From the NCBI GenBank assembly GCA_003278705.1, contig QCDR01000007.1:1-64000 (forward strand): a DNA stretch of 64,000 bases. The letters are read 5' to 3'. Position numbers and translations under genes: made by a program. This stretch comes from Prochlorococcus sp. AG-355-J23. Lineage in GTDB: Bacteria > Cyanobacteriota > Cyanobacteriia > PCC-6307 > Cyanobiaceae. Each line of letters begins with the position of its first letter. The first letter of the stretch is position 1. Below the pieces are notes generated by a model that made no database searches, was not told the DNA's origin, and worked only from the letters and a program-made list of their open reading frames with translations. This document shows positions 27,263 to 36,808 of the stretch, piece by piece.

Positions 27263-27691
27263 TTAATATTTGATATATTTTTTCTTTTTGTCTACTTTTT
27301 TCAATTCGCCACGTTTTTTCTTAACCTCAACTCTTTTATTTTGTGATGCTTTAGTGGGTTGTGTATATTTTCTTAATTTAAAAGGTTTATTTAAAGCATT
27401 TTTTATTATTGAACTAAATTTCATTAAAGCTAGCTGCCTATTTAATAATTGATTTCTGTGTTCTTGAACCGCTAAACGTAAGCTATTATTCACTAATTTA
27501 TTTTTCAAGTTTCTCTTAAGAATTTCTTTCTGATAATCATTTAATACTTTGGAATCTTCTAAATTAAAAATAATCTCTACTCTGCTTTCAATTTTATTTA
27601 CATTTTGTCCTCCAGGACCGGAGGATCTGGAAAATCGCCACTTAATTTCGTTGGATGGGATTACTAATGTTTTAGTAATTTTTAAATCCAT
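27263..27691 (-). CDS. arfB: ArfB/YaeJ-type peptidyl-tRNA hydrolase (RF-1 domain)
   Basis: RFSRSSGPGGQNVNKIESRVEI GGQ motif; basic C-terminal tail. Confidence 0.88.
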   Translation of the reverse strand: MDLKITKTLVIPSNEIKWRFSRSSGPGGQNVNKIESRVEIIFNLEDSKVLNDYQKEILKRNLKNKLVNNSLRLAVQEHRNQLLNRQLALMKFSSIIKNALNKPFKLRKYTQPTKASQNKRVEVKKKRGELKKVDKKKKYIKY

Positions 27692-27895
27692 TTTTAGTTC
27701 TTTTTGATTTAGATCTTTAGAATCATCTCCTTAATACTTTAAAACATATCTTAAAATTCGATCGGTAAATACTGGGCGGTTAAGTTAGGTAAACCGAAAT
27801 TCGGTGTATTTGCCGTATCAATATCTTCGGTATTTATCCTTTCATATTTCAAAGAATTATCAGATATTTAATTTGTACTAATTCAAAGGTCACTT

Positions 27896-28132
27896 ATGTA
27901 TTCAATGTTTGATCTTCTTTTTGAAACACCTTCATATCGCCCTGTATATGTTATATCCGATAGTGAAATGAAGGAGTTAAAGAAAAACCAACATCAAGAA
28001 GAGCTTGATGAAATTACAACACAAAAAGTAAGACTTGAAGATGCTTTTAAAGCTCAACTAAAACATCTTGAAGAGAGAGAAAAAGAAGTAAAAAAAGAAC
28101 TTAAAGTACTTTCATCCTCAAAAGATAAATAA
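27896..28132 (+). CDS. hypothetical coiled-coil protein (78 aa)
   Basis: MYSMFDLLFETPSYRPVYVISDSEMKELKKNQHQEELDEIT... Confidence 0.6.
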   Translation: MYSMFDLLFETPSYRPVYVISDSEMKELKKNQHQEELDEITTQKVRLEDAFKAQLKHLEEREKEVKKELKVLSSSKDK

Positions 28133-28159
28133 TTTATTTTTAGAGAAATTACTTTTTTT

Positions 28160-28186
28160 AAAGACGGTTAAAAACCGTCTTTTTTA
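28160..28186 (+). terminator. rho-independent terminator
   Basis: AAAGACGGTT-AAA-AACCGTCTTTTTT. Confidence 0.85.
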
Positions 28187-28251
28187 ATTCTTATAGTTTT
28201 AAGGTATCTAATAAATCCACAGATTTTAAAAATATTTTCCATAATTAAAAA

Positions 28252-28356
28252 ATGAATAATAATAAAGAAAAAATAAGAATGTTTTTACCTTTTAGTTGGG
28301 TAATTTGTGCAGCAATATCTTTTGCTTATATAAACTCACATTTAATAAATACCTAA
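28252..28356 (+). CDS. single-TM micro-protein (34 aa)
   Basis: MNNNKEKIRMFLPFSWVICAAISFAYINSHLINT. Confidence 0.4.
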   Translation: MNNNKEKIRMFLPFSWVICAAISFAYINSHLINT

Positions 28357-28361
28357 CATAA

Positions 28362-28706
28362 ATGACTTATCCCTCAAGAGACGAAATACTTGCATCTTCA
28401 GAAGGGTGGGTTGCATCCTTTTTAAATTTTCTTCCTGGTTTAGGATCGGGATACTTATATCAAAGAAGATGGAAACCCTATTTTTTTACCATCACTGCTA
28501 GTACTGCATGGTTCGCTTTAGGTATTTTTTTACAAGGTGATTCAGAACCTTCTCAAAATGAACAAATAATTGGAATTTCTGGTCTTTTTTTCATATCAAT
28601 AGTCACAGTAATAGAAGCCAACTTGGCTTTCAAAAAAGCAAGTAATAAAACAAAAGCTGAAAAAGAGAAAATAATATCCTCTAACAAAAAAGGATGGTTT
28701 AAATAA
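28362..28706 (+). CDS. membrane protein, hypothetical
   Basis: FLPGLGSGYLYQRRWKPYFFTITASTAWFALGIFL. Confidence 0.65.
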   Translation: MTYPSRDEILASSEGWVASFLNFLPGLGSGYLYQRRWKPYFFTITASTAWFALGIFLQGDSEPSQNEQIIGISGLFFISIVTVIEANLAFKKASNKTKAEKEKIISSNKKGWFK

Positions 28707-28806
28707 TTCAAAAAAATTAGATCTAAAAAAAATTTTTATTATTTCTCAGTTTTTAAATTTAAGCAAAGTTACCATTATTAAATTTTAAGATAATTTAAAA
28801 TTTTTT

Positions 28807-29079
28807 TTAGTTATAAAAAAATAAAATTTCCTTTTCTTTGAGACCTTCCCATCCCGAGTCTATTAATAATTGATTCAATGTTTCCTTATCAAAATGCTTA
28901 GAACCCGTTTTGACGCATCTATTTCTCATTGATTTTTTAACACCACTCCTTTGTCTTTTATTCTCCTCATCCATAATTCTGTTGTATAGATCTAGCATTT
29001 TTTGAGGGATTGGAGTACCATCAAGATCCACTCCATTTTGAATAGCAAGATCAACAGCCTGCATTCCCATTTTCTTCAT
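28807..29079 (-). CDS. hypothetical protein
   Basis: 90 aa ORF. Confidence 0.55.
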   Translation of the reverse strand: MKKMGMQAVDLAIQNGVDLDGTPIPQKMLDLYNRIMDEENKRQRSGVKKSMRNRCVKTGSKHFDKETLNQLLIDSGWEGLKEKEILFFYN

Positions 29080-29147
29080 ATATTAAAAAAAAAGCTGAAA
29101 CTATAATAAAACAAAACTTATTAATCTAAAATTCTTCGAATAATAAT

Positions 29148-29597
29148 TTATTGATTTTGAATTTCCTTAAGTACTCTAATAGCCTCTTTAATGTGTTCAG
29201 GACCATTCAATAAATCTCTAAAAATATGCCTAACTGTCCCTTTGCGATCAATAACGTAAGTTACCCTGCCATCCATAAAACCTAATACTTTAGGAACTTT
29301 AAAAGTTTTCCTAAGAGAATCATTCGTATCACATAGTAATGGATATTGTAATTTATTTTTATTAGCAAATGCCAAATGACTTGAGGTACTTCCATTACTT
29401 ACTCCCCAAACCTGTGCACCTAATACTTTAAATAAGTCATATTTATCTCTAAATCCGCAAACTTCTATAGTACAGCCCGGCGTATCATCTTTTGGATAAA
29501 AAAACAAAACAAGGGGATTTTTTAATCCCTTATTTGATCTTTTAACTCCATTTTGATCCAGTAGAGAGAATTCTGGAATTTTATCTCCAATCTGCAC
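29148..29597 (-). CDS. peroxiredoxin (bcp/PrxQ type)
   Basis: FFYPKDDTPGCTIEVCGFRD. Confidence 0.93.
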   Translation of the reverse strand: MQIGDKIPEFSLLDQNGVKRSNKGLKNPLVLFFYPKDDTPGCTIEVCGFRDKYDLFKVLGAQVWGVSNGSTSSHLAFANKNKLQYPLLCDTNDSLRKTFKVPKVLGFMDGRVTYVIDRKGTVRHIFRDLLNGPEHIKEAIRVLKEIQNQ

Positions 29598-29761
29598 AAT
29601 GATTCTTATAAAGTTCCATATTAGAGGTTAATATGTTTTTTTTGTGGCCTTAAAGTAAATAACTGATATCAAAGTCAGTTTTTTTGTTTTAAAAGATACT
29701 AAAAAATTATTGAAATAAACTAAGGTGAATTCAACTAGGGTAAATTTATTAATTCAATAAT

Positions 29762-29896
29762 ATGGAATTAATAATTTATATTTTTTTATTTCTTATTCTT
29801 TTTTTGGGAGTTATTTTTAACTTAAAAATAACTAATTTTAAAAAAGTTAAAGAAATACGAAACAAAGCTAAAGATTATTCAAAAAAGAATAATTAA
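29762..29896 (+). CDS. small membrane protein (44 aa)
   Basis: MELIIYIFLFLILFLGVIFNLKITNFKKVKEIRNKAKDYSKKNN. Confidence 0.45.
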   Translation: MELIIYIFLFLILFLGVIFNLKITNFKKVKEIRNKAKDYSKKNN

Positions 29897-29912
29897 ATAT
29901 GTATTGCAAAGA

Positions 29913-30179
29913 TTAAAATTCAATTTTTTCATTTGGAGTAAATACTGAGCAATATTTTTTAACTAGGTCCTTTGGCTGATTAGTGGAAGGATTCGTTAAT
30001 TTTAATTTTAGTTTTTCTATAGCCTCATCAGCATTAATCTCACCGAGTCGATATCTTGCACACGTATCCAATACTTTAAACATTTTTGTGGTAACGGCTT
30101 CAGCTGGATAAATTAGAAAAAAAAGATAAAAAACAACAAATAAGTATTTCATTTTTTTTTGATAGTAGATATTTAGCAA
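29913..30179 (-). CDS. secreted hypothetical protein
   Basis: signal-peptide-like YLFVVFYLFFLIYPAEA. Confidence 0.55.
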   Translation of the reverse strand: MLNIYYQKKMKYLFVVFYLFFLIYPAEAVTTKMFKVLDTCARYRLGEINADEAIEKLKLKLTNPSTNQPKDLVKKYCSVFTPNEKIEF

Positions 30180-30330
30180 ATGGTTTGAATAGTTTAGAAA
30201 AAAAATTAATTTAGAAAAGATTAAAATTGAATAAAATAATCTATTATGGATTGAATCTAGGATTTCTATAAAATAATAATAAAAGAAATTAAGATAAAAT
30301 AAGTGTTAGTAATAAATAATCTCGGTGAAA

Positions 30331-30468
30331 ATGAGAAAATTAATAGACAAACATAAAACTCTTATAAATTGGTACCAAAAAAAATTCAAATTGAGTGATT
30401 ATCAATTACTTTGGTTAGTTTTCTTTAAAGGAGTATTAATAACAATAATATTTTTCAAAATTTTTTAA
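30331..30468 (+). CDS. small membrane protein (45 aa)
   Basis: MRKLIDKHKTLINWYQKKFKLSDYQLLWLVFFKGVLITIIFFKIF. Confidence 0.45.
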   Translation: MRKLIDKHKTLINWYQKKFKLSDYQLLWLVFFKGVLITIIFFKIF

Positions 30469-30559
30469 TATTAAAAAAAGCTCTTCCGAGAATGAAATTT
30501 TCACATGATTTGACTATATTTAATAGTAGATTTCCTAATTAGTTAAATAGTTATCAGTT

Positions 30560-30826
30560 ATGAATATTTTTGGTGTAGGTTTGCCTGAAGTTACTGTAAT
30601 ACTTATCTTAGCTCTTTTAATTTTTGGTCCAAAAAAGCTTCCAGAATTAGGGAAACAGCTTGGTAAAACTTTGAAAAGTCTTAAAAAAGCATCGAATGAA
30701 TTTCAAAATGAAATCGACCAAGTTATGAACGAAGAAGATAAAGATGAATCTCCTAAATCTATAGAAAGCAATCAAACCAACGAAATTAATCAAGAAAAAA
30801 TAGATTCAGAAAACAGCAAAAAATAA
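30560..30826 (+). CDS. tatA: Sec-independent translocase TatA/E
   Basis: GLPEVTVILILALLIFGPKKLPELGKQLGKTLKSLKKA. Confidence 0.93.
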   Translation: MNIFGVGLPEVTVILILALLIFGPKKLPELGKQLGKTLKSLKKASNEFQNEIDQVMNEEDKDESPKSIESNQTNEINQEKIDSENSKK

Positions 30827-30830
30827 TATC

Positions 30831-31223
30831 TTGGATAGGCCCATAACCCCCATAGACGAATTTGAAAGAGCATTAGATAAAGCAGCTCTTACTAAAGAAG
30901 AATATGAATTGATAGACTACATCCGCTATACAAGTGTTTTTACACAACCTAGTCTTATTAAAGATTTAAAAAGGCCATCAAAACCTCCTCTTTTGTCAGT
31001 TCTATGTCAAATTTGCAGAAAAATTGGTTCGGAGATGCCAGATCATTTTAAAAAAGTAATTGAGTGGTCAATTGAAATAAGTGATCACAATACAAAATGG
31101 GATGCTCATTTAATTTGTGCAGAAGCATTAAATATAGACAAAATCCCATTAAGTCCTATTCATGGAACAACTTTATTTGATGTTCTTGTTGTACACAAAG
31201 AATTATTTCTTGGCTTTGATTGA
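30831..31223 (+). CDS. conserved hypothetical protein
   Basis: 130 aa ORF 4 nt after tatA. Confidence 0.65.
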   Translation: MDRPITPIDEFERALDKAALTKEEYELIDYIRYTSVFTQPSLIKDLKRPSKPPLLSVLCQICRKIGSEMPDHFKKVIEWSIEISDHNTKWDAHLICAEALNIDKIPLSPIHGTTLFDVLVVHKELFLGFD

Positions 31224-31234
31224 ATTAAACTAAA

Positions 31235-31552
31235 TTAATCATCTAAAGGCACAGAATCAGTATCTATAACTTCCGAATCATCATACTTATTTATTTTATT
31301 TTCAATCCAGTTATTTATATAACTAACTAAAGGCAATGAACCTCTAAAAATAAAAATAGAGGTAGGCAAAGCGCTTAATAATCCGACTACAGGACTTTTA
31401 AAAAGTAATCTTCCTGCTTTTACGTTAAATAAAATAATAAGCGCTGAGGGGACTATAACTTTAACTACTGTTTTGAGCGCCTCAAGCCAACCAACACGAT
31501 AAATCCACCATATTAAAATTATGCCAACTATATATAGGAATAAGTAAGTCAT
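31235..31552 (-). CDS. membrane protein, hypothetical
   Basis: 105 aa with N-terminal TM segments. Confidence 0.65.
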   Translation of the reverse strand: MTYLFLYIVGIILIWWIYRVGWLEALKTVVKVIVPSALIILFNVKAGRLLFKSPVVGLLSALPTSIFIFRGSLPLVSYINNWIENKINKYDDSEVIDTDSVPLDD

Positions 31553-31643
31553 AAAAATAGTATAATGATTATCTATTTATCTTGTTCTTACTAAGAAAAA
31601 GATTTTATAAATTTCTTTTACATCAATCAATCAAATTCAAGTA

Positions 31644-31859
31644 ATGAGTTTTTCTGAAATAAGAAAATTTTTAATCAAGATGCAATCTGATGAAGACTTA
31701 AAAAAGCAGGTTACAACATCCTCTACAGCGGATGATGTAGCCCTAATTGGTCAACGCTTAGGTTATGACTTTTCCGGAGATGATCTCTTAAGATTTAATG
31801 GACAAAAAGTTGATAAAGTTACCGTAAGAAAGGTAGATCATCCAGGAGAATATCACTAA
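31644..31859 (+). CDS. Nif11-domain-like small protein
   Basis: MSFSEIRKFLIKMQSDEDLKKQVTTSSTADDVALIGQRLGYDFSGDDLL. Confidence 0.7.
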   Translation: MSFSEIRKFLIKMQSDEDLKKQVTTSSTADDVALIGQRLGYDFSGDDLLRFNGQKVDKVTVRKVDHPGEYH

Positions 31860-31860
31860 A

Positions 31861-32370
31861 TTAAGACTTAACCCATATTGCAAGCCCTCCGCCCCTTCCT
31901 CGAGCACATAACCAATTATTTTTAGTGCTAATTCCTACAAGAGAGAAAAAAGGCATTTTTTTTTCTTCTGGTTTTTTTAATTCCTTATTAAATACTGGAA
32001 AACTACTAATACTAATTTTCAATTTTTCAAAATAAAAAGCCAATAAAGGTCTAAGCCCTTTTAATTCTGCACTGCCTATAAAAGTAATATTTAATAATCC
32101 GAAATTAATTGAATTTTTTATTTCATAATTTATTTGATCCTCTTTATTTTTACTTCTTAATTCGAGTCTTGCCGACAATACTTGGAGAATAGAACTGGGT
32201 ATATTTTTGATTTCATCTGACTCCTTTCCCCATACATACTTAAACTTCCATATTCCCAACAATTCCTCATATAAAATTCCGCTACCGTTTTTTTGAGAAT
32301 TTTTTTCTAAAAGTTTTATCTCATTAATATCAGGAAATTGTTTCATAATAGATTTTAATCTAAGAATCAA
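31861..32370 (-). CDS. conserved hypothetical, possibly PAP/fibrillin-like; start may be 32346
   Basis: LLGIWKFKYVWG...LCARGRGGGLAIWVKS. Confidence 0.55.
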   Translation of the reverse strand: MILRLKSIMKQFPDINEIKLLEKNSQKNGSGILYEELLGIWKFKYVWGKESDEIKNIPSSILQVLSARLELRSKNKEDQINYEIKNSINFGLLNITFIGSAELKGLRPLLAFYFEKLKISISSFPVFNKELKKPEEKKMPFFSLVGISTKNNWLCARGRGGGLAIWVKS

Positions 32371-32518
32371 ATACTAAGATAACTCTATAAAAAATGTTCT
32401 TAGTTAAAAATATCTCCAAAAGGATTTCTTTATTTCAAAATATTTCCAAAAAAATAATTTCATGGCACACATAAGGAACAATATCTCGTTAATATATTTA
32501 CATAAAGTAACTAAATCA

Positions 32519-32629
32519 ATGGATTTTATTTCTAAAAGTCAAGGATACATCCCTCTAAAAGCAGTCCCTTACATATTTTTCCTAGCTGTTGTACTAAGTA
32601 TTACAACTTCAACTAATACATTTGTCTAA
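32519..32629 (+). CDS. single-TM micro-protein (36 aa)
   Basis: MDFISKSQGYIPLKAVPYIFFLAVVLSITTSTNTFV. Confidence 0.4.
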   Translation: MDFISKSQGYIPLKAVPYIFFLAVVLSITTSTNTFV

Positions 32630-32668
32630 AACTAATTAGTTTTGAGAGAAGAGTAAAGTTAATATTTA

Positions 32669-34198
32669 ATGGAAAAGTACGATGTTGTAATAGTAGGTAG
32701 TGGAATAGGGGGATTATGTTGCGGTTCGATTCTCGCTTTATCAGGCAAAAAAGTACTTATATGTGAAGCTCATAGCCAGCCAGGAGGTGTTGCCCACAGT
32801 TTCAGGAGAAATGGTTACACTTTTGAATCAGGTCCTTCATTGTGGAGTGGAATAGGTAAATGGCCGACAACTAATCCCCTAGGGCAAATTCTTAAATTAC
32901 TTGATGAAGAAGTTGAACTATTTCAATACAAAGGTTGGCAAGTAATTGTCCCAGAAGGCAATTTTAATCTTGATGTGGGGGAAGAGCCTTTTAAAAATAC
33001 TATTAAAACTTTAAGAGGTGAGAAATCTGTTAAAGAATGGGAATCATTTATTTCCGGAATAAAACCTCTTAGCCAAATAATAAATGAAATACCTTTACTC
33101 TCATTTTCTCCCGAATCAATAAATTTCTTAGATTTAATAAATTTAACCTCAAAATTTTTACCTAATATCAATCAAATACCAAAAATTAATAAAGGCTTTG
33201 GGAATTTAGTAAATAATCATCTAGAGGATCCTTTTCTCAGGAATTGGGTTGATTTATTGAGCTTTTTGATAAGTGGCATGTCAATGCATGATACAAATAC
33301 AGCTGCGATGGCTACTTTATTTAACGAATGGTTTGAACCAAATTCATACCTTGAATACCCCAAAGGAGGTAGTGAATCTATCGTAAAAGCTTTAATTAAT
33401 GGATTTAAAAAAAATGGAGGAGAATTAATTCTTTCTTCGAGAGTAAAGACAATTAACTTCAATAAAAATTTAGCCACAGGTATAACTCTGAATAATGGTT
33501 CTAGTTATAGTTGTGAATCTGTTGTCACGAATACTGATGTTTGGAATTTAAAAAAGTTAATTCCAAATGAAATTTCAAAAAAATGGAATACAAAAGTTTT
33601 AAACCCTAATAAATGTGATTCTTTCCTTCATATACATCTAGGTTTTGATGCTGATGGTCTTGAAAATTTGCCAATACATGCAATACATGTTGATGAGTGG
33701 GAAAAAGGTATAACCGCAGAAAGAAATATAGTCGTATTTTCAATCCCATCTGTTTTAGATAAAAATATGGCCCCTGAAGGAAAACATGTTCTTCATGGAT
33801 ATACTCCCGCAAATGAACCTTGGGAAATTTGGGAAAACCTAAATCCAAAGGAATTAGAATATAGAAATTTGAAAGAAGAAAGATGTTCAATATTCCTTAA
33901 TGCAGTGCGAAAATTTATCCCTGATATAGATGAAAGGATTGATTTAAAGATGCTAGGAACCCCAATCACTCATAAAAAATTCACCAATACCTATTGCGGT
34001 AGTTACGGCCCTGCATTATCTGCAGCAAAAGGTCTTTTCCCAGGCTGCAAAACTCCAGTGAAAAATTTATTTACTTGCGGCGCAAGTACATTTCCAGGTA
34101 TTGGAATTCCTGCTGTTTCGGCAAGTGGCGCTTACGCAGCTGAAAAAATTATTGGTAAAAAAGAGTTTAAAACTCTTCTTAAGAAAATAAATTTATGA
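32669..34198 (+). CDS. CrtISO/phytoene-desaturase-like FAD oxidoreductase
   Basis: DVVIVGSGIGGLCCGSILALSGKKVLICEAHSQPGG Rossmann; C-terminal FTCGASTFPGIGIPAVSASGAYAAEKI. Confidence 0.85.
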   Translation: MEKYDVVIVGSGIGGLCCGSILALSGKKVLICEAHSQPGGVAHSFRRNGYTFESGPSLWSGIGKWPTTNPLGQILKLLDEEVELFQYKGWQVIVPEGNFNLDVGEEPFKNTIKTLRGEKSVKEWESFISGIKPLSQIINEIPLLSFSPESINFLDLINLTSKFLPNINQIPKINKGFGNLVNNHLEDPFLRNWVDLLSFLISGMSMHDTNTAAMATLFNEWFEPNSYLEYPKGGSESIVKALINGFKKNGGELILSSRVKTINFNKNLATGITLNNGSSYSCESVVTNTDVWNLKKLIPNEISKKWNTKVLNPNKCDSFLHIHLGFDADGLENLPIHAIHVDEWEKGITAERNIVVFSIPSVLDKNMAPEGKHVLHGYTPANEPWEIWENLNPKELEYRNLKEERCSIFLNAVRKFIPDIDERIDLKMLGTPITHKKFTNTYCGSYGPALSAAKGLFPGCKTPVKNLFTCGASTFPGIGIPAVSASGAYAAEKIIGKKEFKTLLKKINL

Positions 34199-34315
34199 AT
34201 CAAGTTATTTTTTATAACTCTACAAATACTTAGTTAAGAAATAAGAATAAAGAAAGCAAAAACGTTCAATAATGATAATCTTTATCTGAACATAAACTTA
34301 ACTTATAGCTCTTAT

Positions 34316-34519
34316 ATGTTTTTCTTATCAATTCCTCAAGCCTGGTATTTAGTTGGCACTTGGTCAGAACAACTTCCAAACGAGTCAAATCTTATAGGAA
34401 TGGGCCAAACAGAATTAATGATGACTCTGCATTCAATATTCGTTCCTCTCCTACTTGTAATTTCATATTACCTATTCAATAGACTTAACAAAAACGAATC
34501 AAAGAAAATTAAAGGGTGA
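34316..34519 (+). CDS. small membrane protein (67 aa)
   Basis: MFFLSIPQAWYLVGTWSEQLPNESNLIGMGQTELMMTLHSIFVPLLLVISYYLFNRL. Confidence 0.55.
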   Translation: MFFLSIPQAWYLVGTWSEQLPNESNLIGMGQTELMMTLHSIFVPLLLVISYYLFNRLNKNESKKIKG

Positions 34520-34530
34520 TCGTTTAAAGT

Positions 34531-34821
34531 TTATTTAGCTGAACTTCTTCTAACTACTTTTCTGCCTGTAGAAGTATCAACTCCGCTTGAATCTTTAGTT
34601 TGTGAATTAGATTCAACATTATCAGCATCACTTTTATCCATTTCCGCGCAAACACCTACTACCATGGCAGCTTGCATTTGATCTGGTAAATCTCCAATAG
34701 TTAATAAGGCCTTTAAAACTAATTGAAGTCGAGTTTGCCGATCTATTTCAGGTCTTAGTTTTTTTACGGTATTCCAAAGTTCTTGGGTAACTTCTTTTAA
34801 AAGTTCTCGATCAACAGCCAA
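34531..34821 (-). CDS. conserved hypothetical protein
   Basis: 96 aa ORF MAVDRELLKEVTQELWNTVKKLRPEIDRQTRLQL. Confidence 0.65.
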   Translation of the reverse strand: MAVDRELLKEVTQELWNTVKKLRPEIDRQTRLQLVLKALLTIGDLPDQMQAAMVVGVCAEMDKSDADNVESNSQTKDSSGVDTSTGRKVVRRSSAK

Positions 34822-34911
34822 ATTAAATCCTTCTTGTATTTCTACTAATCTAACAAAAAATTGGATCTCGTAAAATAATATTCAATAAAAAGATTGTTAG
34901 TTCATATTTTT

Positions 34912-35118
34912 CTATCCGAATACGAGTTGCATTTGTTGGTGCGATGCATTCTTCTCTTGCAAAAGTTTATCTTTTTCAGTCTTTTTTAGAGTAAAAGTTC
35001 TATAAAATTTTTTTTGAATCTTTATTGGAGTATTTTCAAACTTTACATTTTTGCTTATTAGAGAATTCCACTCTTTTGAATTAAAAGGGGCATAAGGAGA
35101 AGATGAAATCACTTTCAT
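34912..35118 (-). CDS. hypothetical protein
   Basis: 68 aa ORF. Confidence 0.5.
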   Translation of the reverse strand: MKVISSSPYAPFNSKEWNSLISKNVKFENTPIKIQKKFYRTFTLKKTEKDKLLQEKNASHQQMQLVFG

Positions 35119-35420
35119 GTCTTAACAATACATCTGTACTAATAATAGTACAGATTTACTATTATGCAACAACTGAGTCGGCTTTTCTTAAATTTTAAAA
35201 TGTCTTTGAGAATGGATTGATTTTTTTTATCTAATTTGTGGGAATTATAAGTTTAATAAATGAATAAAAGTATCATAAGTAACTTATTGATCCCTTTTTT
35301 TAGTGTCTTAAGACTTTTATTGCTTAAAAACCTCTTAAAGTAGTTAATTTGTTGAAATTAACATTGACAAGATATATTTAGTAATCCCTCCTATAAAAAG
35401 AATAATGAATTGATCGCAAA

Positions 35421-35729
35421 ATGCTTCTTAGTAATTCAAAAAGACTAAAAATCCAAGGAATAATTAAAAGAATCGCTCAAGATAAACCAATTACATTAGA
35501 AGAAAGGATATATGTTGAGAAATTTGCACACCATAACTCTACAATTTCTCTTTGGCTGAAAAAAGCTAACAGCCTTAGAAGGAATGGTACAAGAAATGAT
35601 GGGGGGATTGATAACCTCCTGCAATCATTTGGGATAGATGGACTAGATAAAGAAAATCATTTCAACCCAAATGAAGATGATATATCGGATTGGTTTGGTG
35701 GCGCTCCTGGTTGGCTAAGGAGAAGCTAG
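35421..35729 (+). CDS. conserved hypothetical protein
   Basis: 102 aa ORF ending DDISDWFGGAPGWLRRS. Confidence 0.65.
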   Translation: MLLSNSKRLKIQGIIKRIAQDKPITLEERIYVEKFAHHNSTISLWLKKANSLRRNGTRNDGGIDNLLQSFGIDGLDKENHFNPNEDDISDWFGGAPGWLRRS

Positions 35730-36001
35730 TTTCATTAATAGTTCAATTTACCCAGGCTATATTACACAAATATATACTCATAAAAGATATAAATACCCAA
35801 AAAACCCATGGTATAAATTTAATAGGAACTAAATATTTTTTTGAAAAGGTTTTCATATAGATTTTTCTTTTAGACTATTTCTTCCTTACCGTTTTTGAGA
35901 ATAGGTTTAATTGCTCTATTTATATATTAAACAATATTCGAAACCTCAAAGATATTAAATCACTTTAAGTAGATAATTTAATCAGCCTTAATCATCAAAA
36001 T

Positions 36002-36142
36002 CTAAGCAACTTTATTTGCACTGTTGATATTGAAATTTACAATTTTTGCCTCATCACGTTCTGAATCATTCCAATATTTTATAAGTCTTTCTAATTCATC
36101 AATCCTCTTTTTGGCATTTGCAATTTTTTCAGTAGTTGTCAT
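36002..36142 (-). CDS. hypothetical protein (46 aa)
   Basis: MTTTEKIANAKKRIDELERLIKYWNDSERDEAKIVNFNINSANKVA. Confidence 0.5.
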   Translation of the reverse strand: MTTTEKIANAKKRIDELERLIKYWNDSERDEAKIVNFNINSANKVA

Positions 36143-36289
36143 ATAAAATTTTTATCTATCTAATTAATGCATGAAAAAAAAATATTTCAATGGAAGTAAC
36201 AATTTTTAGAATATAAATATTAATTTTTGGTTAATTACTTCAATTCATTATGGACCTTTAGTGGCTGAGTAATTATACTTAGAGAAAAA

Positions 36290-36808
36290 ATGATATTTAT
36301 GAAGAAATTCAATTCTTTGATTTTGAATAGTACTGTTAACTTCTTAGACTTCATATACTCTGGTAGATCTTTACAAAGATTTTGGGTTTTAGAAGTAATA
36401 GCTAGATCACCTTATTTTGCATTTCTTTCAGTTCTTCATTTTAAAGAATCCCTAGGAATTAAAAATGAAAAAACAATGATTTTAATGAAAGAACATTTTT
36501 ATCAAGCTATTAACGAAACTGAGCATCTTAAAGAAATGGAAAAAAGAGGAGGAGATAGGTTTTGGATTGATAGATTTTTTGCTAGACACCTTGTGCTTGT
36601 CTATTACTGGATCATGGTTTTTTATTATTTCTTCTCTCCAGCTAATGCTTATGACGTCAACATAAAAATCGAAGAACATGCATTTGAAACTTATTCCAAA
36701 TATTTAATAGATAATCCAAATGATCAAAAAATAAAAGAAATTGCTCAAGATGAATTAAATCATGTACAAGAACTTAACGAAGCTTTGTCAATGCTTACTA
36801 AAGTTTAG
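36290..36808 (+). CDS. plastoquinol terminal oxidase (PTOX/AOX family)
   Basis: SPYFAFLSVLHFKESLG, NETEHL, RFFARHLVLVYYWIMVFYYFFSPANAY, IEEHAFETYSKYL, DELNHV diiron motifs. Confidence 0.9.
   Translation: MIFMKKFNSLILNSTVNFLDFIYSGRSLQRFWVLEVIARSPYFAFLSVLHFKESLGIKNEKTMILMKEHFYQAINETEHLKEMEKRGGDRFWIDRFFARHLVLVYYWIMVFYYFFSPANAYDVNIKIEEHAFETYSKYLIDNPNDQKIKEIAQDELNHVQELNEALSMLTKV

Noticed and set aside
32923-33890. Minus-strand ORFs inside the CrtISO-like gene
   Set aside because: Antisense shadows of a well-supported CDS
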